Of a DNA stretch of 41,936 nucleotides, positions 29,641 through 38,556 are shown one piece after another. The stretch's first letter is position 1. Each line of letters begins with the position of its first letter. The stretch covers positions 1 through 41,936 of IMG/VR virus record IMGVR_UViG_3300036768_001265; one strand, written 5' to 3'. Below the pieces are notes generated by a model. The model was not told where the DNA came from. It did no database searches and saw only the letters and a list, made by a program, of their open reading frames with translations. The DNA is from a virus. A program made the position numbers and the translations under genes.

Positions 29641-29972
29641 GCGGAATGATGGATCCTGGGATGTTTATGCAGATTCTGCAGGCGCTGGGTGGGACGTCGC
29701 CAGTGATTGGTGTTAGTAACCCGGTCACGGCGGATCCAAGCGTGGCGCAGCCGCCACCGCTTGACCCGCAGGCGAAGATTGTGGCGCAGGGCGGGCAGAA
29801 GACTGGCGGGTTCCCGATTAACGCAGCGACGCTTGCTGCGCTGGGTGCGATAAACGCTGGCCTGCAGGCCGGGCGGCCGGGACCAGCGCCGATGGCGGGG
29901 ACTCCGCATGTGGCCACGCGAGCGCCGGGTGGGTTTAGCCCTGTGTATAACAGGCTGCCCGGGCGGGGTTAA
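29637..29972 (+). CDS. Small Pro/Gly/Ala-rich protein (111 aa)
   Basis: The ATG at 29637 has GGAGGGG upstream and overlaps the Rz1 stop. The protein is low in complexity (PPPLDPQAKIVAQGGQKTGG, GLQAGRPGPAPMAGTPH), probably unfolded. Such proteins next to terminase genes are often minor virion or packaging parts; I do not recognise a family. Its stop lies at the edge of dyad element F. Confidence 0.55.
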   Translation: MSGMMDPGMFMQILQALGGTSPVIGVSNPVTADPSVAQPPPLDPQAKIVAQGGQKTGGFPINAATLAALGAINAGLQAGRPGPAPMAGTPHVATRAPGGFSPVYNRLPGRG

Positions 29973-29998
29973 TGATTGTGAATATTCGTAATGATGAA
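29969..29998. repeat. Dyad element copy F
   Basis: Arms TTAATGATTGTGA and TCGTAATGATGAA flank ATAT. The left arm is partly degenerate and contains the stop codon of the preceding gene. It lies about 40 bases before terL, in the only gap of that part of the late arm. Confidence 0.75.
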
Positions 29999-30039
29999 TA
30001 GCGGTTGTTGAGCCGAGAACTATTGGGCGCGCCATCGCA

Positions 30040-31653
30040 ATGATGACTGCGGAGCAAAGACTTGCGCATTTGATATCGCTTCCGGTCTCCGCGCTGACGG
30101 ACGACGATGTGAAGTTCCTTGTTAAGGAGTGTTGGGAGGATCCGGTATTCTTTTGTAAGTATTTCCTGCCACATTTGTTTCCGCAGCGTATTCCGTGGTT
30201 GCATCGTGGAGCGTGGGCGGTGCTGACCGGGAAGACGAAATTTCTTGAGAGGTATGGAGAGATTGATAAGATTGTTGATAATTTTACGTATGAGCGGAAT
30301 GGAACGCATAGCATCTTCGAGCGGACTGATAAGGGACTTGTTCTTAAGCGGCAGCCGTATACGTTAATGATCTGGCCTCGCGGGTTTAGCAAGACTACGC
30401 TAGCGGGCGTGGCGTTTAATATCTACAACGTGGTGTTTCAAGAGCTGCCAATGGCGCTTTACGTCTCCGCGACGGGACGGCATGCGGAAGCGCAGTTAGA
30501 GAATATTAAACGGGAGCTGGAGTCGAACGAACGGATCATTGCGATTTTTGGACAATTAAAGCCTGGCCGGCAGGAGGCCGAGCGGTGGCGCGTTGACATG
30601 TTTGAGACGACTACTGGAATGACCATGGTCGCGCGCGGTAGTGGCGGGCAGGTTCGAGGGTTGAACCACCGTGGGCAGCGGCCGAAGATTGTTATCGTTG
30701 ACGACCTGGAAGATCGGGATAGTGTGGCTACGCCGGAGCAGCGGGAAAAACTGCGTAAGTGGGCGTATGCGGATTTGATCCCGGTGCTGCCGAAGATGGA
30801 TCCAGACGCGTCGATGATTGCGCTGGGGACGTTGTTGCATCCGGACTCGTTGATGATGACTTGGGCGTCGGATCCTCGGTGGACGGTGATGAAGTTTGGG
30901 GCTCGGGACAAGCAAGGGGATCTGGTTTGGCCGGAGAATATGGATGAGGAAAAGTTAAGACTGGAAGAAGAGTCAGCGATTGTCTCGAACACGCTTAGTG
31001 AATTTTATATGGAGCGTTTTAGCGAGATTAGACTTGACAAGGATCGAGATTTTCGCACGGATCAATTTCAGTATAGATCGCCCGACCCGGGTGAGGTGAA
31101 GTTTATCAGCCTGTATCAGGACCCGGCGATTTCAAAGCGGGAACAGGCGGACCGCTGCACGTTCACGGTTGTTGGGATGAGTGACAAGGGGTGGCTTTAT
31201 GTGTTGGACCAGGTTGGACGGCGCGGGATGAGCCCGCGGGAACAGATTGACACGCTGTTTGAGTTGTGGAATAAGTGGAAGCCACACCGTGTAGGGATTG
31301 AGGCGAATGGGTATCAGGCGGCGCTTGTGCATCTTGTGCAGGAGGAGATGTTTAGGAAGAAGAGTTATTTTGAAATCACGCCGGTCACTAACACGAAGAA
31401 GAAGTTTGAGAGGATAAAGGGTATTTTGCAGCCGAGGTTCGCGGCGAAGTATGTGTATTTCGCGTCGAGGTGGCCGGAGCTGGAAAGCGAGTTGTTGAAT
31501 TTTCCGATGTCGAAGCATGATGACTTTGCTGATGGGTTGGCGGGCGCGGTAAGTTTGCTTGATGATGGCGCGTTTTTAGCGGATAGTGGGACGGAATCGG
31601 AGGTTGTGCCGCTGAGGGATGTGATTGGCGGAGACTGGCGCTATGCGGTATAA
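30040..31653 (+). CDS. terL: Large terminase subunit (T7-like TerL)
   Basis: This 537-residue protein has a Walker A variant WPRGFSKTT (112-120), Walker B IVIVDDLED, and a C-terminal RNase-H-fold nuclease (YQDPAISKREQADRCTF, GIEANGYQAAL, HDDFADGLAGA). It pumps DNA into the head and cuts it; the T7-type sequence suggests packaging of unit-length, possibly terminally redundant DNA, although the open fibre gene at both window ends also fits headful permutation. The ATG at 30040 has no clear ribosome site. Its length is close to T7 gp19 (586 aa). Confidence 0.92.
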   Translation: MMTAEQRLAHLISLPVSALTDDDVKFLVKECWEDPVFFCKYFLPHLFPQRIPWLHRGAWAVLTGKTKFLERYGEIDKIVDNFTYERNGTHSIFERTDKGLVLKRQPYTLMIWPRGFSKTTLAGVAFNIYNVVFQELPMALYVSATGRHAEAQLENIKRELESNERIIAIFGQLKPGRQEAERWRVDMFETTTGMTMVARGSGGQVRGLNHRGQRPKIVIVDDLEDRDSVATPEQREKLRKWAYADLIPVLPKMDPDASMIALGTLLHPDSLMMTWASDPRWTVMKFGARDKQGDLVWPENMDEEKLRLEEESAIVSNTLSEFYMERFSEIRLDKDRDFRTDQFQYRSPDPGEVKFISLYQDPAISKREQADRCTFTVVGMSDKGWLYVLDQVGRRGMSPREQIDTLFELWNKWKPHRVGIEANGYQAALVHLVQEEMFRKKSYFEITPVTNTKKKFERIKGILQPRFAAKYVYFASRWPELESELLNFPMSKHDDFADGLAGAVSLLDDGAFLADSGTESEVVPLRDVIGGDWRYAV

Positions 31654-31912
31654 TCCGCTTCCAGGCATGGACTGGATACAGGCACTGGCAAATCAGGGCA
31701 CATGGAGGCCGCCGCCGGAATGGGCGCAAGACTATCCGTGGATTAGTCAGTTGCCACAGCCGTTGACGAGAACGCCGGCTGGTAGGGTGATTGAGCCTCC
31801 ACTAGGGCAACGGTCAAGGGAGGTAGGGCCTGAGTGGTGGTTGCAGCCTCCGGCTGTGGAATGGACTGATATTCCGGATTGGTTGCAAGCGTTGAACATG
31901 AGTCGTGAGTAG
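31643..31912 (+). CDS. Small Trp/Pro-rich protein (89 aa)
   Basis: The ATG at 31643 overlaps the end of terL and has GGAG upstream. The product is rich in Trp and Pro (PPPEWAQDYPWISQLPQPLT, WTDIPDWLQALN). No family is recognised; its position between terL and portal suggests a small morphogenesis or virion protein. Confidence 0.55.
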   Translation: MRYNPLPGMDWIQALANQGTWRPPPEWAQDYPWISQLPQPLTRTPAGRVIEPPLGQRSREVGPEWWLQPPAVEWTDIPDWLQALNMSRE

Positions 31913-31980
31913 ATTGCGCGGTAAGCGAGTTGGGATCGGCCATGCTGGAACTTAATCTAGATAATATTCGCGGAGGTGCG

Positions 31981-33099
31981 ATGAACCCGCCGGCGCAGCA
32001 GGCCGATGAAGAAGAACGGCGCTGGCGCGAGGAAATGGATGCCTTGTGGGAGAGGGCGCGTAGGCGCTCTGGCACTTATAGGCTCGCCTCGATGCTGGTC
32101 CCGCAGGACTTTGGCGATATATTATTGACCCTCGCTATGAGTCCCGGAGCTAGGTTGGGGATGCGAACGGCGCTGGCTGCGTTGGGCGGGCTGACCACGC
32201 AGATCGGCGATGCGGAAGGCGCTTTTCTGCCGAAGGAGATGTTTAGGCGTCTGCGAGCGCATCCGTCGGCGGCGGCGAGGCGGGAGGCTGCGCGTGGGGA
32301 AGACGCGATTACAAACGCGGAGCGTCATTCTGGCGTAGGGGTGAATGATTTTGTATCCTGGAGCCCGCAGGTTTTTAACAACGAGTTTCCGGAGTTGTTG
32401 CAACTTGGGGCTCCGTATGGGGCTATTCCGACTGAGGCGGGCTGGGTTGCGCTGCTTAGTCCGCAACGGCCGTTGCGTTTGTTGCCGCAACTTTCTGCTG
32501 ACGCGGAAGAGCTTTTACGGCGTCCAGAACTGTATAGTATCGCGCGGCCGCAGTCAGAGTATAGGTTTGATCCGTGGCTGGATTTCGCTATTGGCTTAGA
32601 CACGAGTCCTAATGTTCATATAAGGCGGTCTACTAGCCGCGGGTATTATGATCCGATCGACAACTCTATTACGCTTAGTGCTAATCATATTTCGGATGCG
32701 CCGAGCACTTTTGAGCATGAATTACAACACCGCGTGCAGCATCTTACTCCAGGCCGCTATCTAGTGGGCAGTTCTACGCAGACGGTTGTTCCGCGGAATT
32801 CGCTGAATTTGTGGTATGAATATTTACGCAGAACTTTGGTGCCTGACAAAGAGCCAGCCGTTGGTTGGATGACTGCACCTGGTGGGATAGATCCTCGGCG
32901 TGAGATCGCCCTTGCGCAGTATAATATGTATTTGAGTAATTTTGGTGAGTGGGAAGCTCGGTTAGCCGCGCGAGCACATGAGGCAGCAATGAACCCGGCT
33001 CGCCTTGGTGGGCAGGAGGGTGAAAGTTGGCTGGATACATATCGCAGGTTAATTGACTCAATGGCGGATGAGGTCATGCCGGATTTTAGGGTTCAGTAA
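31981..33099 (+). CDS. HEXXH zinc-metallopeptidase-like protein (372 aa)
   Basis: The start chosen is the ATG at 31981, with GGAGG five bases upstream. Near residue 246 the sequence FEHELQHRVQH has a HEXXH zinc site, and further on FGEWEARLAARAH resembles the GExEAR third-ligand segment seen in phage and mobile-element peptidase domains of the large polyvalent-protein type. It is coded between terL and portal. Possible roles are maturation of virion proteins or cleavage of host proteins after ejection. The N-terminal 200 residues are not recognised. Confidence 0.65.
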   Translation: MNPPAQQADEEERRWREEMDALWERARRRSGTYRLASMLVPQDFGDILLTLAMSPGARLGMRTALAALGGLTTQIGDAEGAFLPKEMFRRLRAHPSAAARREAARGEDAITNAERHSGVGVNDFVSWSPQVFNNEFPELLQLGAPYGAIPTEAGWVALLSPQRPLRLLPQLSADAEELLRRPELYSIARPQSEYRFDPWLDFAIGLDTSPNVHIRRSTSRGYYDPIDNSITLSANHISDAPSTFEHELQHRVQHLTPGRYLVGSSTQTVVPRNSLNLWYEYLRRTLVPDKEPAVGWMTAPGGIDPRREIALAQYNMYLSNFGEWEARLAARAHEAAMNPARLGGQEGESWLDTYRRLIDSMADEVMPDFRVQ

Positions 33100-33100
33100 A

Positions 33101-33658
33101 ATGAATATTATCGTCCCTCCTGAATACGTCCCGATCGTGCAGCGCGCCGCTGACGAGACTGGCGTTCCGTATAACGTGCTTGCTGCGAAGTTGCAGCAGG
33201 AGTCGGGTTTTCGTCCGGACGCACGGGGCGCGGCGGGTGAGATTGGCATTGCGCAGATTTTGCCTCGAACCGCAGCGCGGCCTGGATACGGGCTAAGTCC
33301 GATCGCGTTGGAGGCTCTACGTGATCCCGAGCAGGCGATACCGTGGGGGGCGAGGTATCTGGCTGCGCGGGCGCGAGCGGCGGGTGTTAGGGATTGGTCC
33401 GATCCTGCACAGGTCGCTCGCGGACTTGCGGCGTATAATGGCGCTGGACCGCAGGCGGCCAGGTATGGTAGACAGGTCGCGCAGATGGCAGGGTATGTGG
33501 TTCCGCCGGATGTGGAGACGCAGCCTGTGGGGGATGTGCCGGGGCAAAGGTTGTGGTCGAAAGCGTGGGCGGATGCGCAAGCGCCGGAGCGAAGCGCGGA
33601 TGATGTAGCGACGCAGCAGGTGCTGCAACTTATGAGGCTGATGGGGACTATTCGATGA
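33101..33658 (+). CDS. Lytic transglycosylase (SLT domain)
   Basis: The ATG at 33101 gives a 185-residue protein whose first 130 residues form a Slt70-type domain: KLQQESGF with catalytic Glu34, GEIGIAQILPRTA, PWGARYLAARA and AAYNGAG. It cuts peptidoglycan. Being outside the lysis block and next to the portal, it is probably a virion enzyme that opens the wall for DNA entry, taking the place of the T7 gp16 N-terminal domain. Its stop overlaps the portal start. Confidence 0.9.
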   Translation: MNIIVPPEYVPIVQRAADETGVPYNVLAAKLQQESGFRPDARGAAGEIGIAQILPRTAARPGYGLSPIALEALRDPEQAIPWGARYLAARARAAGVRDWSDPAQVARGLAAYNGAGPQAARYGRQVAQMAGYVVPPDVETQPVGDVPGQRLWSKAWADAQAPERSADDVATQQVLQLMRLMGTIR

Positions 33659-35541
33659 TTGATCTTGCGCCGGGCACGCCAGAGCATGCGCGTGTGTTGA
33701 AGTATGTGAAAGATAGGCTGGAGCGCTCGGAACGCGCTATGGCGGATTTTTATCCGCGCTGGCGTGTGAATGAAAGGAAGTTGCAGGCGTATGTGACACT
33801 GAACGATTACGAAAAGATCCTTGACGCGGCGAATAAGCGGGGACAGCCGCCGAAGATTGTCTCGCTGGTCATGCCTTATGCTCACGCTGTGGTTCAAACT
33901 ACGGTGACGTATTTGATCCACACGTTTTGCGGGCGGCAGCCGATTTTTCAGGTTAGCTCGTATGACGGTAGCCGGGCGATGGCGGCGCGTGCACTGGAAA
34001 AACTTTTGCAGTATAACGCGGATCGCACTAAGTTAATTTTGCAAATCTACAACATGATCACCAATGCGGAGGTTTATCAATTTGGTGCGCTGAAAGTTTC
34101 TTGGATTGATGAATACCGGGAGCGGACGCGGCTGAGTCAGGTGCAAGCGTATGACCTTTATGGGATGATGACTGGCGCGACAACTGTCCCGGAGCGTGTA
34201 AGGGAGTTGGTGTATAGCGGAAATCTCGTGGAGTCGATTGACCCGTTTTTATTCTTCCCAGACCCGCATGTGCCGATGACGGAAGTCAGCCGGTATGGGG
34301 AATTTGTATTTTGGCGGTCGTATAAGTCTTATGTTTGGTGCAAAGGGCAGGAAGCGCAAGGGAGGCTGAAGTATGTGGATGCTGTGCCAAGCACTATGCC
34401 TGATAACTTTGGTAATTCTGAGTCGGACCGAGCGGCGCGCGGTCAGGGTAGCGCTATCGCGGGGTCCAGGTCGGATAGCCAAACCGAATTGTCCGTGCGG
34501 ATGATCCAACTCGACGAAGGCACTGTGGATATTATCCCGAAGCAACTTGGCCTTGGGGACTCGACAGTGCCGGAGCGGTGGATTTTTACGATCGGGAACA
34601 AAGCCACAATTCTACGTGCTGAGCGACTTGAGGCTGACCACGGGCTGCACCCGGTGGCAGTGATTGAACCGCACGCGCTTGGGCAGGCGTTCGGTTCGGT
34701 TTCCACTGTGGATGTTGTGGGGCCGGTGCAGGATCATATTTCGTGGCTGGTGAACTCGCACATGCAGAATGTGCGAGGAGCGATTAACAACAGGCTGATT
34801 GTTAATCCGCACTTTATTGAGATGAGTGATCTGCGGAAGGACCCGACTAGTCCTGATGATGACACGTCTTTTATTGTGCGCATGAAGCAGAGTGCGTTTG
34901 GTGTAAATCCGAAGGACGGGATTTTCCAATTACAGGTGGCGGATGTAACGCAGAATAACCTCAAAAATATTGAAATGATGATCCGCATGGGTCACATGTT
35001 TGCTGGCATCAATGATAATCTCATGGGCCTGCAAGACTCTTCCGGTCGTAAAACCGCAACAGAGGTGCGAGTTTCTGGTGAGGCCGGTGCGTCGCGGCTG
35101 GCGGCTAAGGCGCGGTTGATCTCGGCGCAGGGGCTGAGTGATCTTCCGCAGATGATGGGGATCAATTTGCAGCAGCGGCTGAATCCTGAATTCTATAGGA
35201 AAGTTATTGGCCAGGATTCTGATCCAAGTTTGATGATTACAGGGCCGGAAAGCATCGCGGGGGATTTTAACTATCCGATTAATGATGGCACGTTGCCGCT
35301 CGATCGGGCGCTGTTGCTGCAAGTGTGGAAGGAAATTCTTATGGGGGTAGCGCAGGATCCGGAGTTACGGCAGACTTATTCCCTGCCTAAGATTTTCCAA
35401 TACGTTGCTGATCTCGGGGGCGCTACTAATATTGAAATGTTTAGAGTGCATAAGGTGCCGGACGAGATAGTGTCGCAACAGGCTGAGGCCGGAAATCTGG
35501 TTCCAACCAGTATGCTTGCGGGAGTAGGCAATGCCAGATAA
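33655..35541 (+). CDS. Portal (head-tail connector) protein
   Basis: This 628-residue protein starts at an ATG overlapping the transglycosylase stop. The N-terminal YVKDRLERSERAMADFYPRW and KIVSLVMPYAHAVVQTTVTY, the central SHMQNVRGAINNRLIVNPHF and the following GINDNLMGLQDSSGRKTATE are typical of podovirus portals. It forms the ring through which DNA is packaged and ejected. It lies directly before the scaffold and capsid genes. Confidence 0.88.
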   Translation: MIDLAPGTPEHARVLKYVKDRLERSERAMADFYPRWRVNERKLQAYVTLNDYEKILDAANKRGQPPKIVSLVMPYAHAVVQTTVTYLIHTFCGRQPIFQVSSYDGSRAMAARALEKLLQYNADRTKLILQIYNMITNAEVYQFGALKVSWIDEYRERTRLSQVQAYDLYGMMTGATTVPERVRELVYSGNLVESIDPFLFFPDPHVPMTEVSRYGEFVFWRSYKSYVWCKGQEAQGRLKYVDAVPSTMPDNFGNSESDRAARGQGSAIAGSRSDSQTELSVRMIQLDEGTVDIIPKQLGLGDSTVPERWIFTIGNKATILRAERLEADHGLHPVAVIEPHALGQAFGSVSTVDVVGPVQDHISWLVNSHMQNVRGAINNRLIVNPHFIEMSDLRKDPTSPDDDTSFIVRMKQSAFGVNPKDGIFQLQVADVTQNNLKNIEMMIRMGHMFAGINDNLMGLQDSSGRKTATEVRVSGEAGASRLAAKARLISAQGLSDLPQMMGINLQQRLNPEFYRKVIGQDSDPSLMITGPESIAGDFNYPINDGTLPLDRALLLQVWKEILMGVAQDPELRQTYSLPKIFQYVADLGGATNIEMFRVHKVPDEIVSQQAEAGNLVPTSMLAGVGNAR

Positions 35542-35815
35542 TCTTGATGTAAGATTGTGGCTACGTAGTATTTTGCGGGAAGAAATTGAACCACTGGACA
35601 AGGACGGAAAGGCGGAGCTGGCGCAGGTTTTGAAAGGTCCGTTGATGAAACCTGTGTGGGCGGCCTTGGCAGAGCGGATTGAAGTTATGAAGGATCGTGC
35701 GATGTCTTTGGAATTGACAAAGCCAGAAGAACTTGATACATTACGCGCGATCCAGGCGGAGACTCGCGGCATCATTGTGGTGCTGGAGACCATGTGGGAG
35801 ATGACTAATGAGTGA
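35531..35815 (+). CDS. Hypothetical head-cluster protein (94 aa)
   Basis: The ATG at 35531 overlaps the end of the portal gene and has GGGAG upstream. The product is helical and charged (REEIEPLDKDGKAELAQVLK, LDTLRAIQAETRGIIVVLET). Its place between portal and scaffold suggests a head-assembly factor; no family is recognised. Confidence 0.65.
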   Translation: MPDNLDVRLWLRSILREEIEPLDKDGKAELAQVLKGPLMKPVWAALAERIEVMKDRAMSLELTKPEELDTLRAIQAETRGIIVVLETMWEMTNE

Positions 35816-36668
35816 AGCGCAGGCGACCTCGGCTACGGAAACGCCGGTTGACGTTAATGGGGTCAACAAGGAGATTGCTGATATTATGAATTTTGATCCG
35901 TTCAAGACGGATCAAGAGCCTGCACAGGAGAAGCCTGCGGAGGCGGCTCCTGCACCTGAGCAGACGCCTGCGCCGGCGCCAGCGGATAATCCGCCGGAGG
36001 CGCCGAAGGTGGACCCGCTGCAGCAGACGCTTGGTGCGCTGCAGCAGACTGTGCAGGAACTGCCCCGCGCAGTGGCGGATGCGGTGAAGCCGCAGACTCA
36101 GGCTCAGCCGGAGCCGGATGCGTGGGCTCCGATGGTTGACGGGCAGCCTTTGAACTATGTGCAGGTTATGTCGCAGATCCCGGATGCGGTGCTGAACGGG
36201 TTGATTAGTGAGAACCCGGTGGAGCGGAAGGCTGCGGTTAGCAATCTGCTTGGGGTTGCGATGCATGTGGCGCACAGACTGGCTACTAAGCAGGCGGTTG
36301 AGCAGGTGCGCAATGAAATGACACGTGTGCTGCCGCTGTTTGTGCAGGACCAGATCCGCACTCACAATGCGATGCAGACCGTGTTTAATGATTTTTATGG
36401 GAAGTTCCCCGCTCTTTCGCATCCGTCTTTGCGCCCCGTGGTGCAGGCGGAAGCGCAGAAACTTTCTCAGCAGCTTGGAGTGCGTGAGTGGACCCCTGAG
36501 TTCCGGGACCGGCTTGGCGAGCATGTCATGAACATGCTGCGCGGAGTTGTTCCCGCGACGGTTCAAACACAGCAGCCGGCAGCACCGATGGTGGGACCGA
36601 CGGCGAGGCCAATGACGGCAACTGGTCCTAATAACCTGCAGCAAGAAATTGCTGATCTTTTATTCTGA
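35808..36668 (+). CDS. Scaffolding protein
   Basis: This 286-residue protein has an acidic, Pro/Ala/Glu-rich, probably unfolded N-terminal third (EKPAEAAPAPEQTPAPAPAD) and a helical C-terminal part with a short Gln-rich end. Composition and position directly before the major capsid gene are typical of internal scaffolds that shape the procapsid and then leave. Confidence 0.8.
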   Translation: MSEAQATSATETPVDVNGVNKEIADIMNFDPFKTDQEPAQEKPAEAAPAPEQTPAPAPADNPPEAPKVDPLQQTLGALQQTVQELPRAVADAVKPQTQAQPEPDAWAPMVDGQPLNYVQVMSQIPDAVLNGLISENPVERKAAVSNLLGVAMHVAHRLATKQAVEQVRNEMTRVLPLFVQDQIRTHNAMQTVFNDFYGKFPALSHPSLRPVVQAEAQKLSQQLGVREWTPEFRDRLGEHVMNMLRGVVPATVQTQQPAAPMVGPTARPMTATGPNNLQQEIADLLF

Positions 36669-36678
36669 GGGTTAGGTC

Positions 36679-37869
36679 ATGGCTATTCAGGGTCTGAGGC
36701 ACACTGGTAACTTCGCGACGGATGCTCGTCCGAAGAATTGGCGCGAGGGCATCCTCCGGCTTTATCCGAACGGTATGGCCCCGCTTACGGGTCTTACCTC
36801 TATGATGAAGGAAAGGGCGGTGGATGACCCGGAGTTTAGTTGGTGGGAAAAGGCGCTGCAGACGCAGCGAATGGAACTGAGCGCAAATCTTGGCGTGGCC
36901 GGTAACCTGACTGTGGTCAGCGGTGCGCTGCAACTTAAGGCCGGTCATGTGCTCCGGATTGAGCACACGGGCGAGATTGTGCGAGTCTCGTCCAACCCGA
37001 CCGTGGATACGGTTGTGCCAGTTACTCGTGGTTTTGCTGGCACGACCGCGGCAACTGTGACTGTGGCAAGCGAAAACCCGTTTGTCCACGTCATGGGAAC
37101 GGCGTATGAGGAAGGTTCTTCGGCGCCGACTGGGATCAACTTTGACCCGGTGAAAAAGTATAACTACACGCAGATCTTCCGCGATACGCTGGAAATGACC
37201 CGCACCGCGTCCAAGACTCGCCTTCGCACGGGGGATGAGGTCAAGGAAGCGAAGCGGGAATGCCTTGAGAATCATTCGATCCAGATCGAAATGGCGTTTT
37301 TCTGGGGGCGGCGGTCGGAGAGCACGCTTAACGGAAAGCCTATTCGCACGACGGGTGGGGTGATCTCGTTTATTGACAGTGCTAATGTTGTGAATAATGC
37401 GGGCGGCTCCTTTAACATGACTACGTTAGAGGGCTGGCTCAAGCGCATCTTCGATTACGGTTCTTCGGAGAAGGTGGCGTTTCTTGGTAATCGGGCACTG
37501 TTAGCGATTAACCAGTGCATTCGGAAGAATACCGCGTTCCAGATTACGTCTGGGATCAAGGAATTCGGAATGAATGTGTCGCGACTGATTTGCCCGTTTG
37601 GTGAGTTGGTGCTTAAGACGCACCCGCTCTTCAATCAGATTTCCTCTGATACCTACAATACCGCTGACTCTTCGATGGTGGTGCTGGACATGGCGAATGT
37701 CCAGTATGTGTATCTGAATGGTTCCGACACTAAGTATCAGTCGGACCTGCAGGAGAATGGCCTGGATGGCATGAAGTCGGGGTATCTGACGGAATGCGGC
37801 ATTGAGGTGCATCATCCGCTGACGCATTTTATGATTAATGGAATGCGGACTGGCGTGGCGGATACGTAA
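36679..37869 (+). CDS. Major capsid protein (DUF5309/SU10-like)
   Basis: This 396-residue protein has GAGG and AGG upstream. The start MAIQGLRHTGNF and the segments MMKERAVDDPEFSWWEKAL, KYNYTQIFRDTLEMTRTA and AFFWGRRSES match the SU10-type major capsid group with an HK97 fold. It builds the head shell. It ends a block; a gap with dyad element G follows. Confidence 0.88.
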   Translation: MAIQGLRHTGNFATDARPKNWREGILRLYPNGMAPLTGLTSMMKERAVDDPEFSWWEKALQTQRMELSANLGVAGNLTVVSGALQLKAGHVLRIEHTGEIVRVSSNPTVDTVVPVTRGFAGTTAATVTVASENPFVHVMGTAYEEGSSAPTGINFDPVKKYNYTQIFRDTLEMTRTASKTRLRTGDEVKEAKRECLENHSIQIEMAFFWGRRSESTLNGKPIRTTGGVISFIDSANVVNNAGGSFNMTTLEGWLKRIFDYGSSEKVAFLGNRALLAINQCIRKNTAFQITSGIKEFGMNVSRLICPFGELVLKTHPLFNQISSDTYNTADSSMVVLDMANVQYVYLNGSDTKYQSDLQENGLDGMKSGYLTECGIEVHHPLTHFMINGMRTGVADT

Positions 37870-37885
37870 TACTGGGTTAGTGGGG

Positions 37886-37915
37886 TTCATGGATACGATT
37901 TTTCGTATCCATGAA
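37886..37915. repeat. Dyad element copy G, perfect palindrome
   Basis: TTCATGGATACGA and TCGTATCCATGAA flank TTTT: all 13 base pairs match, the best copy in the window. It lies alone in the 66-base gap between the capsid gene and the neck gene, with no clear -35/-10 boxes nearby. Confidence 0.9.
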
Positions 37916-37935
37916 CCTTGGTTTAGGAGCACTGC

Positions 37936-38556
37936 ATGGCTACATTTGCTGACTTCCAAGCGATTGTGCGCGCCGCAGTGCGGCGAGGTGACTCGCTTAA
38001 CGTTGAAATCGCATCTGCTGCAAAACGTGCGATTGAGTTCATTGAGAAGAACTACAATTTGCCGTATATGCGTCGTGTGCTGGAGCAGACGGTTACGAAT
38101 GAAGCGGTGATTAGCGGAGCCGATGGCAACTTGCTGAAAAGTGTGCAGTATGTGCGTTGGATTGACTCATGTGGAACTTGGCATCGGATTGTGCAGATTG
38201 ACCCTGATCAACTCGTGTCAAATAATGGCGTAGTTGCCTCGGGGTATGAGCATCTGATTGAAAGTGATGGAGTTGGTAATATTACGCACCGTCTTGTGTT
38301 TGACGCAGCGTTTGCGACGCCGACAGATGTTGAGATTTTGATTTATCGTTACTCACGAATTGATTTGACAAATCCCAGTGATGCAGATCTTTGGCTTGTG
38401 AATAACGCCGAAGGCGCGCTGCTAGCGCGCACTATGATTAACCTGGCTCCGATTATGCGAGAGCCGCAGGTATTTCAAATGTATCAGCAACTTTGGCAAG
38501 AAGAACAAAATACGCTTCAGTATGCAGTGCATGAACTTGAGCAGGGCAATCGTTGA
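37936..38556 (+). CDS. Neck / head-tail adaptor protein
   Basis: This 206-residue protein has AGGAG before the ATG. The start MATFADFQAIVRAAVRRGD, the segments FIEKNYNLPYMRRVLEQTV and IYRYSRIDLTNPSDADLWL, and the position after the capsid gene match podovirus adaptor proteins (T7 gp11 / P22 gp4 type) that close the portal and hold the nozzle. Confidence 0.75.
   Translation: MATFADFQAIVRAAVRRGDSLNVEIASAAKRAIEFIEKNYNLPYMRRVLEQTVTNEAVISGADGNLLKSVQYVRWIDSCGTWHRIVQIDPDQLVSNNGVVASGYEHLIESDGVGNITHRLVFDAAFATPTDVEILIYRYSRIDLTNPSDADLWLVNNAEGALLARTMINLAPIMREPQVFQMYQQLWQEEQNTLQYAVHELEQGNR

Noticed and set aside
22417-37915. Dyad elements as a CRISPR array or as att sites
   Set aside because: They are single, spread over the genome and lack spacers; no integrase or recombinase gene is seen, so attachment sites are unlikely.
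37886-37915. Dyad elements as plain rho-independent terminators
   Set aside because: The stems are AT-rich, copies lie upstream of genes and over promoters, and real GC hairpins are present separately at 7191 and 13769.
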